Source: Aureococcus anophagefferens
Taxonomy: Eukaryota; Sar; Pelagophyceae; Pelagomonadales; Pelagomonadaceae
DNA length: 34,647 nt
Reading direction: 5' to 3'
Assembly: GCF_000186865.1 (NCBI RefSeq)
Contig: NW_008705562.1
Coordinates: 2,016,465-2,051,111, forward strand
Shown: positions 8,350-15,466 of the stretch, in pieces
Layout of the letters: every line of letters starts with the position of its first letter
Position numbering within the stretch: position 1 is the stretch's first letter
Translations under genes and position numbers: made by a program
The notes under the pieces: generated by a model
The model's database searches: none
Told to the model about the DNA's origin: nothing
Seen by the model: the letters and a program-made list of their open reading frames with translations, nothing else

Positions 8350-9289
8350 ATGGGGGCGCGCAGCATCATCCTCGCCGCGCTCTCGCTCGCCGCCGCGCGC
8401 GGCTTCCAGGCGCCGCGCGGCGCGTCGACGCGCACCCTCCTCCGCGCCGCGACCGTGGAGGCGGCGCCGGCGGCGACGGGCGCGGAGCGCCTCGCGGCCG
8501 AGCGCTACGTCGTGCAGAACCGCTTCAAGGTGAGGCTAAGCACTGTAATCAAGGCGATAAACATCCCTCTGGTAGGTGAAGAAGGGCCGCGAGGCGGCTT
8601 TCGAGAAGCGCTGGGCCGACCGCGAGAGCCGCCTCGGGAACCTCGACGGCTTCCGCTTCTTCTGCATGCTCCGCCGCGTCGACGACGCGGACGCGGCGGA
8701 CGACGTCAACTACGTCTCGGCGACGGTCTGGGAGACGAAGGCGAACTTCGACGCCTGGAAGAAGGGCGACGCCTTCAAGGAGGCGCACGGCGGCGGCACC
8801 GTCGCCGGCGTCGCCGGCATGCTCGTGGCGACGCTCCAGAACACCAAGGGCAAGCCCAAGGTCGCCGCCTGGGAGGGACTGCTGCCCCTGGGCCTGCCCG
8901 GCGCGCCGCCGGCGGACGGCGAGGGCTGGCGCCGCGTCGCCGCCGACGGCGAGGCGACGCTCCCGTCGGACGTCTTCGTGGCCATGAATCGCTTCCCCGT
9001 CGCCGAGGGCTCCGAGGACGAGTTCGAGCGGCGCTTCGCGGACCGGTCCTCGACGCTGGCGGACTTCGCCGGCTTCAAGGGCTTCCTGCTGCTGCGCCGC
9101 GACGACAAGGTCGACGACGGCGCGACGCACTCCACCTTCAGCGTCTGGGACTCCAGGGCCAGCTTCCAGGCGTGGCTCGACTCGGAGAAGAAGCCCGACG
9201 AGCAGCCCCGGAAGAACCTCCTCGCCGGCCGGCCCACGCCGTCCTACTACGAGGGCATCCTAGCCCTCGAGTCCGCCCAGGGCGTCTAA
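8350..9289 (+). CDS. Tandem antibiotic-biosynthesis-monooxygenase-fold (ABM/IsdG-like) protein, probably plastid-targeted
   Basis: Exons 8350-8529 and 8576-9289 with a 46-nt GT-AG intron; 297 residues. Splicing gives VVQNRFKVKKGREAAFEKRW, the expected first strand and helix of an ABM-type dimeric alpha/beta barrel. The fold appears twice: ~52-150 (NRFKVKKGREAAFEKRW, FFCMLRR, SATVWETKANFDAWKKGDAF) and ~172-290 (MNRFPVAEGSEDEFERRF, LLLRRDDK, TFSVWDSRASFQAWLDSEK). ABM proteins include small haem-degrading monooxygenases, but the substrate cannot be told from sequence. The N-terminus MGARSIILAALSLAAARGFQ is a hydrophobic signal followed by Phe19 and an Arg/Ser/Thr-rich stretch, as in the ASAFAP-type presequences of red-lineage complex plastids. 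Plastid import is inference. Divergent from the K+ channel. Confidence 0.85.
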
Positions 9290-9353
9290 GGCAATTGCCC
9301 CAGCGGACGCCTCGAAGCGCGCTCCCGAAGAACGTTGCGATTGCCGAACCAGC

Positions 9354-10030
9354 ATGGTCGACGCGAACGCCATGGACGCGACGCTGGCGCGCTCCGAGCG
9401 CCTGAGTATGTACCAGCTGCGCTGCGACGCGCGGGAGCGCGAGGTCGCCGAGCTCGAGGCCCGGAGCCGCCTCCCGCGCGACGTTTTGGAGCTGCCCGCG
9501 GCGCCGCTCGCCGACGTGCGCAGCAGCTACGAGAACCTCTCGAACGTGGCCGCCGTCAAGGTGCGGCCTCCTCCTTCGCCTGCGCGCGACGACGCGCGCG
9601 ACGCGCAGGCGGAGAACGACGAGCTGCGCCGGCGCCTCGACGCGCTCGAGGCCGCGCGCTGCGCGCCGCCCGCGCCGCCGCCGCCCGCGCCGCTCGCGCC
9701 GGCCGCGCTCGCGCCGGCCGCGCTCGCGCCAGCCGTGGCCGCCCCGCCGCCCGCGCCCGCGGCGGTGCTCCCCGCCGCGCCGCCGCCGACGCGCGCGCCG
9801 TCGACGGAGGACGTCGAGAACCAGCGGCTTCGCGACAGCGGCCTCCAGCGGAGCAAGGAGCAGTACGACCAGCTCGAGAAGCAGCTCCGCGTGGCGGCGC
9901 GGCCGCCGTGTCTTCCGTTTCCCTCGGGGGGGGCGTCCCCGTCGAACGCCCTACCCCTCCGCAGCTCGCGCGGCTCGAGATGTCCACGCACCGCGAACGC
10001 CAGTGGCAGCGCATCTACGTGTCGCGGTGA
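9354..10030 (+). CDS. Short coiled-coil, Pro/Ala-rich protein, unrecognised
   Basis: ATG at 9354. The unspliced frame ends in low-complexity sequence at 10037, but a GT-AG intron at 9891-9964 (74 nt, CCCTACCCCTCCGCAG acceptor) joins KEQYDQLEKQLR to LARLEMSTHRERQWQRIYVSR and continues the same amphipathic helix. That form gives 200 residues and stop 10028-10030 and is preferred. A second possible in-frame intron (9561-9608, 48 nt, good donor and acceptor) would remove a Pro/Arg stretch and join NVAAVK to AENDELRRRL, again extending a coiled coil. The centre is a Pro/Ala linker. No catalytic motif or localisation signal is seen, and no function is claimed. Downstream it faces the 3' end of the tail-anchored repeat protein, 17 bp away. 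Confidence 0.62.
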
Positions 10031-10047
10031 ATCGTAGGATAAAATAG

Positions 10048-11631
10048 TTAGAGCTCGTCCCGGCCGCCGCGCCGGTCGCCGCTGCGGCCGCCGAACGCGA
10101 AGCCGAGGCACGCGCCGGCGAAGGCCGCGTACACGACGAGGATCATGGTCCGCCGCAGCCACCACCAGAGGCGCTCCAGCAGGGGCGCCCGCGGCGGCGC
10201 GGCGGCGGCGCCCCGCGCCCAGGCCTCCTCGCGCCGCTGGACGATACCGAGGAGCTCGTGCTCGCGGCGCTCGCGCGCGAGCTCCATTCTGACGTCGTGG
10301 ACCTGCCGCTCCTTGAGGTGCCGCGCGCGGAGCAGGAGCCGCAGGCCCTCCTTCTCGAGCTTGCCCTGCTCCCGGGAGAAGGTCTGGGACCGGAGCAGCG
10401 CGGCGACGCGCGCGTCGCTCTCCGCGGCCGCCGTCCGCGCGGACGCGACCTCTCGCCGGAGCGCGTCGACCGCGGCCCAGGTCGGCGGCGCGGACCGCGC
10501 CTCCGCGGGCCGGCTCCGCGGCGGCGGCGGCGACGGCGCGCGCCGCGGCGGCGTCGTCGCTTCGGCGCTCGCGTTCGCCGCGCCGACGCGCATGAGCGGC
10601 GGCGTCGTCACGAGCGGCCGGCGGCCGGCCGCGGGCGGCGTCTTCGCGCGCCGCGGCGCCTCGGGTCGCGGCGGCGACCGCGCCGCGGCAACGGTTTGCG
10701 GCGGTGGTTGCTCCGCGGCGGGTCGCGGCGGCGACTGCGCCGCGGCGGGGTTTTGCGGCGGTGGTTGCTCCGAGGCGGGTCGCGGCGGCGACTGCTCCGC
10801 GGCTTGTCGCGGCGGCCACTCCGCGGCGGGCCGCGGCGGCGACTGCTCCGTGGCTTGTCGCGGCGGCCACTCCGCGGCGGGCCGCGGCGGCGACTGCTCC
10901 GCGGCTTGTCGCGGCGGCCACTCCGCGGCGGGCCGTGGCGGCGACTGCTCCGCGGCCTGTCGCGGCGGCCACTCCGCGGCTTGTCGCAGCGGCGACTGCT
11001 CCGCGGCGGGGTTTTGCGGCGGTGGTTGCTCCGCGGCGGGCCGCGGCGGCGACTGCTCCGCGGCTTGTCGCGGCGGCCACTCCGCGGCGGGTCGCGGCGG
11101 CGACTGCTCCGCGGCTTGTCGCGGCGGCGACGCGAGCGCCTCGTCGCTCGTGTCGACGCGCGGCTGCGGCGCCGCGGGGTTCCACGCGGCTTGCGGCGGC
11201 GCGACGGGCGCCTGCGCCTGCGGTTCCTCGTCGACCTGCTCCAACGCGGCGTCGGGTTCGCTCGTCTCGCTTCCCGCGGCGGCCGCGAAGGCTCCCGGGT
11301 TCCACACGGCCTGCGGCGGTTTCGCGAGAGGCGCCGCGCGCGGCTCCTCGCGGCGCGGCGGCGGCGCCGCCGGATTCCATGCCATGGGCGGCGGCGGCCC
11401 GGCCGCGGCAGCGTTCGTCGCCTCGCGGCTCGGTGGCGGCGTCGCGCTCGCAGCGTTCCACGCCATGCGAGGCGGCGGCGCCAGAGTTTTCAGCGAGTTG
11501 TCGCGCGGCGGCGGCGGACCGCGCGCTGCTGCATCGCTTAGTTTTTGTCGCTCGTTCGCGGTTGCGGCATCGTTTTCGTCGCTCGTTCGCGGCGGTGGCA
11601 TAGCTGCCTCGTGAGACGACGTCGACTCCAT
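10048..11631 (-). CDS. Pro-rich repeat protein with coiled coil, C-terminal membrane anchor and terminal RDEL
   Basis: 527 residues from the first ATG (11631); the open frame reaches 11730 only from a GTG. The order is: an N-terminal region with four spaced MAWNPAAP-type repeats; a Pro/Glu/Gln block of near-perfect 17-residue repeats (EQSPPRPAAEWPPRQAA); a basic linker; a strongly helical, charged segment (~390-480, e.g. LLLRARHLKERQVHDVRMEL); a Trp/Arg cluster (LLERLWWWLRRT); one membrane helix (MILVVYAAFAGACLGFAFGG); and a short tail GRSGDRRGGRDEL. This is the plan of a tail-anchored protein with a long cytosolic disordered and coiled-coil region. The last four residues, RDEL, resemble KDEL/HDEL ER-retrieval signals and would be luminal in a tail-anchored protein. 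The family is not recognised. The antisense frame through the repeats is a shadow. Confidence 0.7.
   Translation of the reverse strand: MESTSSHEAAMPPPRTSDENDAATANERQKLSDAAARGPPPPRDNSLKTLAPPPRMAWNAASATPPPSREATNAAAAGPPPPMAWNPAAPPPRREEPRAAPLAKPPQAVWNPGAFAAAAGSETSEPDAALEQVDEEPQAQAPVAPPQAAWNPAAPQPRVDTSDEALASPPRQAAEQSPPRPAAEWPPRQAAEQSPPRPAAEQPPPQNPAAEQSPLRQAAEWPPRQAAEQSPPRPAAEWPPRQAAEQSPPRPAAEWPPRQATEQSPPRPAAEWPPRQAAEQSPPRPASEQPPPQNPAAAQSPPRPAAEQPPPQTVAAARSPPRPEAPRRAKTPPAAGRRPLVTTPPLMRVGAANASAEATTPPRRAPSPPPPRSRPAEARSAPPTWAAVDALRREVASARTAAAESDARVAALLRSQTFSREQGKLEKEGLRLLLRARHLKERQVHDVRMELARERREHELLGIVQRREEAWARGAAAAPPRAPLLERLWWWLRRTMILVVYAAFAGACLGFAFGGRSGDRRGGRDEL
10670..11132 (-). repeat. Coding minisatellite, 51-bp (17-residue) units
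   Basis: An in-frame tandem repeat inside the tail-anchored protein gene. The dominant unit encodes EQSPPRPAAEWPPRQAA. A variant unit encodes EQPPPQNPAAEQSPPRPA-like sequence and recurs at both ends and in the middle, giving a higher-order pattern. Because the unit length is a multiple of three, copy-number changes keep the frame. It is coding sequence, not a CRISPR array: units are contiguous without spacers. Confidence 0.85.
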
Positions 11632-11993
11632 GCTCTCGCCCGCACTGCAGCGTCGACCTCGCGCGCAGCGAAGGCTCCGCGACCGCCGCGCCTGGCGTAG
11701 GCCTCGGCGTCTGAAGTCGCTTTTCGGCACGTGGCAGAGACATTTGCTCGCTTAGCGTCGCTATGGCACAGACTCGGGACGGCGGCTGGCGGCTGGCGGA
11801 CTCCGGACGCGGCGACGCGCGTCGCCATGGACGGCGTCAGAGACGCTCCCAGCCCTGGGCTGCGATATGGGTGGGATCCACTGCTTTCCGCTCCGAGTAC
11901 GATGGACCACCGCCAGGGCTGCCCGCACGCGGCGCGGCGGGCGCCGACTCGGACGACGGACTTTGCCCAGTGTGCGAAACAAAATCCCTCCAA

Positions 11994-12120
11994 CAATTAC
12001 CACCGACTTATATCTTCAACAAAAAAGTAAACATTGCACATCAACTTGAATTCCCACCTAATGCAATTACCACCGACTTATATCTTCAACAAAAAAGTAA
12101 ACATTGCACATCAACTTGAA
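11994..12120. repeat. Tandem direct repeat, 57 bp exact, period 70
   Basis: The 57-bp segments at 11994-12050 and 12064-12120 are identical by eye (starting CAATTACCACCGACTTATAT, ending CATCAACTTGAA), separated by 13 bp. They are AT-rich in a GC-rich genome. Identity implies a recent duplication. No open frame of note crosses them. Confidence 0.95.
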
Positions 12121-12844
12121 GATATGCTACACGCTTGTCGACCCGAACCAGCGACCCGCGCTCTCACATTTCCTTGATTAATACGTTTAGCGCGCAATCT
12201 TGGTTGGTTATCTTCGGCGTGGCCATAATTCGCCAATTTTGCCTCTGGCCCCGCGGCTTGGCCGCGCGCGCGGTCGATTTTCAGGAGGTGTAGTACACGT
12301 CCCGCCCGCCGCCGGCGGGAAACAATAAATAATACTTACTTACTTAATTCGAGTGGGCGCGCCTAGGCGTACGTTGTTTCGCACACTGACTTTGCCTTTC
12401 GAATTCGACCCGCCGGGGTAAAATCGATCGAATGTCCTCCGTGCTTCATGATCGACATTGTGCAGCGTTTTGGCGGCGCGCTGCGATGGGATGGCCGTCT
12501 TTGAGGGCCCGCCGCTCCGCGAATATGCAGAATCGTGCAACGATCCCAGCAGCTGCGAGGGCCGCAAGGACGAGGGTGACGCACATGCGAAGACGCGACG
12601 CTCATACGACCGCGTGGCGACTGGAACGGGGAGGTAGAGTGGGTGGGAAGGGACGCGCTGCCCCCTCGCGACCCCTCTAGCATAGTTTTCGAGCCATCGC
12701 AGCAGCGGAGATCGTTCGTCATCAACCCCGTCGCGTCCAGCGCGGCAGGTTCCTCGGGGGGGGGCGAAATCGTCGAGTCCACCGAGCCGAGCTCCGGAGG
12801 CGTTTCGTCCCGACGGTGGCCGTGGGGTGTCTGGGGCTGCCCCT

Positions 12845-12911
12845 GCCGCCGGACATGGTCTTGATCCGTTCCATACCATGATAGGGTCGGGTCCAGACCA
12901 TGTCCGGCGGC
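12845..12911. repeat. Foldback (inverted repeat) with 17-bp perfect arms
   Basis: GCCGCCGGACATGGTCT at 12845-12861 is the exact reverse complement of 12895-12911. Similarity continues into the 33-bp centre (GATCC / GGACCC-type pairing) and outward past both arms with mismatches, so the whole could form a long imperfect hairpin. It lies in the gene-poor island. It may be a MITE-like remnant or a hairpin RNA locus; neither is shown. Confidence 0.8.
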
Positions 12912-13369
12912 GAGGCCCCACCCCAGGCGCCTCGGGCTGCCCCTCGGGACCTCGAGCCAACCGACGTCGGGTTCGACGGCTTCCGCATGGTCGCTGCCGT
13001 CGGAACCCACTAAGGATCCGCGTCATAGCAGGTCGACGCCCGAACGAAGGCATCCCCGACGCTGCGGAGGCACCTCCCCAGTGCCGATCCCGGCGCATAA
13101 CGCTCAGACGCCATCGCGAGCGCCGCGAAGAAAAGCCCATGCAACGACGGCTTTTGCCGCACTGTGCCGCTTCAACAGGGGACAAACTCAGAGTAATACC
13201 CCGGGCGAGGCCTCTTTCGACGATCTTCGCGCGATGGTTTGACCTTCACTTGCTCAATAGCTTCGAGCGCCTGAGCCGCGCCTGAGCCCACCGCGCACGC
13301 ATGCCTGCATAGTTGCCGGCCGCACACACTCGCCTTGTCGCCCTGCGCGGCGGCGCGGGCACCGGCGCC

Positions 13370-14389
13370 ATGGCCGACGGCCTCTCCGATCAAAAGATCG
13401 CGGAATGGGAGGAGACGCTCGAGCCGTACGCGCTGGACCCGTGCGTGGCGCACTGGGAGGAGACGCTCGAGGCCGCGACGGACCGCACGGACTTGGACGC
13501 CGCCGAGGCGGCGCTCGAGGGCCGGCCGCGCGCGGCGTCCGGCGAGGACCCCGCGGGTTCCGCGGGCTCCGCGGCGTCCGGCGCCGGGGCCGCGCCGGCC
13601 GAGGGCCGGCGGCGCCCGCGGCCCGACGGCGAGGAGCGGGGCGCGGCGAAGCGGCCGCGCGCCGAGGAGGGCGGCGGCGCCGCGGGCCGCGCGCGGCGCG
13701 CCGCCGCGCCCGCCGCCGCCTTGGCGAAGGCGGCGCCCGCGCGGCGGCCGCACGCGCTCGGCGACCTGAACCGGGACGTGGACCCGGCCCTGCTGAGCGA
13801 GGAGAACGCGTCGCGCATCGTGCTCGGCATGGCCGCGCTCCTCGAGTTCATGATGGAGGAGCGCGCGGGCGACGGCGGCAGACGCGCGCCGTCGCAGCTC
13901 GCGGTCTTCGCGTGCGGCGACGGCGGCGCGCGGCCGACGCTCACGAACCTCCACGCCTTCCTCAACGACATGGCCCGCCTCTGCCACTACACGCTCGAGT
14001 GCAACGTCGTCGCGCTCATCCTCCTCATCCGCTTCTTTAGCTACCAGAAGAACCTGCGGCTCGCGCCCGCGACGTGGCGCCGCTACCTCCTCTGCGCGCT
14101 GATGATCGCCCAGAAGTTCTGGGACGACCGCTGCCTGCGCAACATCGACTTCACCATCGCCTGGCGCTGCGTGCTGCCCGACGCGGGGCAGGTCGACCTA
14201 CGGGACGTCAACCTCATGGAGCGCCACTTCCTCGCGGGCCTCGGCTACGACCTCTACATCCAGCCCGCCAAGTACTCCGCCTGCCTCAGCGAGGTCCTGA
14301 GCATCGTCGTCGACGAGGCCGACCCGCCGCCCGCGGCGCCGCCGCCGACCGCGCCGCCGCCCGCGGCGCCGCCGCCCGGGAAGCCGTAA
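13370..14389 (+). CDS. Cyclin-Y / PHO80-like cyclin
   Basis: 339 residues from the ATG at 13370; the open frame upstream to 13313 starts with TTG. A short N-terminus has a duplicated WEETLE motif (residues ~14 and ~30). An Ala/Arg-rich disordered linker with a possible nuclear signal (AKRPRAEEG) follows, then the cyclin box at ~180-300: LHAFLNDMARLCHYTLECNV, LILLIRFFSYQKNL, TWRRYLLCALMIAQKFWDD and NLMERHFLAGLGYDLYIQPA. The A-x-K-x-WDD and MERHFL motifs match the cyclin Y and PHO80 branch, whose members activate CDK14/16- or Pho85-type kinases in cell-cycle or nutrient signalling. Only one cyclin fold is present. The end is a Pro/Ala tail. Single exon. The partner kinase is not in this window, and cyclin Y versus PHO80 cannot be separated here. 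Confidence 0.85.
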   Translation: MADGLSDQKIAEWEETLEPYALDPCVAHWEETLEAATDRTDLDAAEAALEGRPRAASGEDPAGSAGSAASGAGAAPAEGRRRPRPDGEERGAAKRPRAEEGGGAAGRARRAAAPAAALAKAAPARRPHALGDLNRDVDPALLSEENASRIVLGMAALLEFMMEERAGDGGRRAPSQLAVFACGDGGARPTLTNLHAFLNDMARLCHYTLECNVVALILLIRFFSYQKNLRLAPATWRRYLLCALMIAQKFWDDRCLRNIDFTIAWRCVLPDAGQVDLRDVNLMERHFLAGLGYDLYIQPAKYSACLSEVLSIVVDEADPPPAAPPPTAPPPAAPPPGKP

Positions 14390-15466
14390 CTCGTCGCCTC
14401 GTCCTTCTGCGCATGCCTCTTATGTCTCGTGCGGGTCCCGCGGCTCGACGATCCGAGCGCTCGCGGAGGGCGGCCTTGGCTAGGAGGGCGTGTGGAGGCC
14501 TGCGGACCGCTGCGGCCTGCGGACGGGGGGGCTAACGGAAAATGAATTCCGACTTCCGCGACGCCGATAACCAAGCAATTCTGGGTTCCTACTCGGAGGT
14601 GGTAACTGACGGGGATCCTGTCCTAAAATCTGGGGCTGGGACCGCGTTTGGACGCGCCTGGGAGGCGTCGAATCGAGCAAAAGCTGGGTTCTCATTGGTC
14701 GAAATCCTCGGACAAAAAGATCGCGGGCCGCGTCGAGATCTCGGCCCGCCCCGAGAGGCTGTGGGCGCGTCCGTCGGCGCTCTGTGCGCGTCCCTCCGGG
14801 CCTGGGCGGTGGCGACGAAGGCCTCGTACCCCTGGGCGACCTCTGAGGTGCTTTGGTTGCGGAACTCGCACGTTTCGACGCGCGCCGGGGCGTTCGAAGG
14901 TCGTCTCCCAGTGGCGGCAGTCCTTCGCGCGCCGCTCGGGCGACGCCAACGCAGCGTCGCACGCAGCTGGTCGAGCCCGGCACTCGTCTAGTATGTCGTG
15001 ACGCGTACGACAGCGACATGCTCTGCGCGGCGACCGGAATCACTCGTGGCGCCGAGGAAACGCTCCGGAACTACCGAGGACGTCTTTGAGCGGCGGCGGG
15101 TCGACGAACACGCTGGACGTGCTGCGGCTGAGCCCATCACGCGGGCCCGTACCACCCATGGACTGGATCGGACGCGCAAACGCGGGCTCTGGGCTGGATC
15201 TGCGGCCGACAGGGCCCCGTAAGCTGACGCGGCTCGCGTGGCCTCGGGACGCCGCGGTCGCCACTGGTGCGATCGCGCGGCCGCCGCCCCGATTAAACTA
15301 CGTCGAGGAGTCCTTTAGGGTGCTAGGACGACCGTTCTCGGATTGCTTGGGAAACGGTGTTCACCGCGTCGCGCTAGGGAGCCCTAGGGGGTTGGTTGGC
15401 CCCCCCTTGCCTGCGGTAAAACCAGACGCTCGCTTTTTTGCTTGCCTGTGAGACGTTGCCGCACAA
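14390..15466. other. Intergenic region, no supported gene
   Basis: 1,077 bp between the cyclin and LCAT-like genes. Short open frames exist on both strands (for example 14542-14991 +), but they have unremarkable composition, no domain and no splice-supported continuation. GC content is lower than in the genes. I see no tRNA, introner copy or long repeat in it. The last ~150 bp presumably carry the LCAT-like promoter. Confidence 0.45.

Larger units (their letters stand above)
11632..13369. other. Gene-poor island with AT-rich core, no supported gene
   Basis: About 1.7 kb without a convincing gene. The stretch 11990-12360 is markedly AT-rich compared with the rest of the window and contains a 57-bp direct repeat (see 11994) and a TAAATAATACTTACTTACTT run near 12330. 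The stretch 12360-13300 is of moderate GC with open frames on the minus strand (to 13185 and 13010), but these have mixed composition, no domain and no orderly start. A foldback sequence sits at 12845-12911. The composition shift suggests inserted or degenerate repetitive DNA. Positions 13300-13369 are presumably the promoter and leader of the cyclin gene. Confidence 0.5.

Noticed and set aside
8530..8575. Possible seventh introner (ABM gene intron, AGGTGA at both ends)
   Set aside because: The intron is only 46 nt, the shared bases are just the splice consensus, and there are no inverted termini or shared body sequence.
10670..11132. CRISPR-like array
   Set aside because: The repeats are contiguous, in frame, and of multiple-of-three length, inside a eukaryotic coding sequence; there are no spacers.
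10145..11614. Plus-strand frame rich in Gly/Cys/Ala repeats, antisense to the tail-anchored protein
   Set aside because: The opposite strand has a membrane helix, coiled coil and coherent Pro-rich repeats. The plus frame only mirrors the 51-bp repeat.
12340..13185. 281-codon minus-strand open frame in the gene-poor island
   Set aside because: It does not match any domain, crosses the foldback sequence, and has no sign of codon-level organisation; treated as non-coding or a degenerate repeat.
14542..14991. 149-codon plus-strand open frame between the cyclin and LCAT-like genes
   Set aside because: No recognisable domain, no splice-supported extension, and composition like its surroundings. 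It could be a small orphan gene but nothing supports it.
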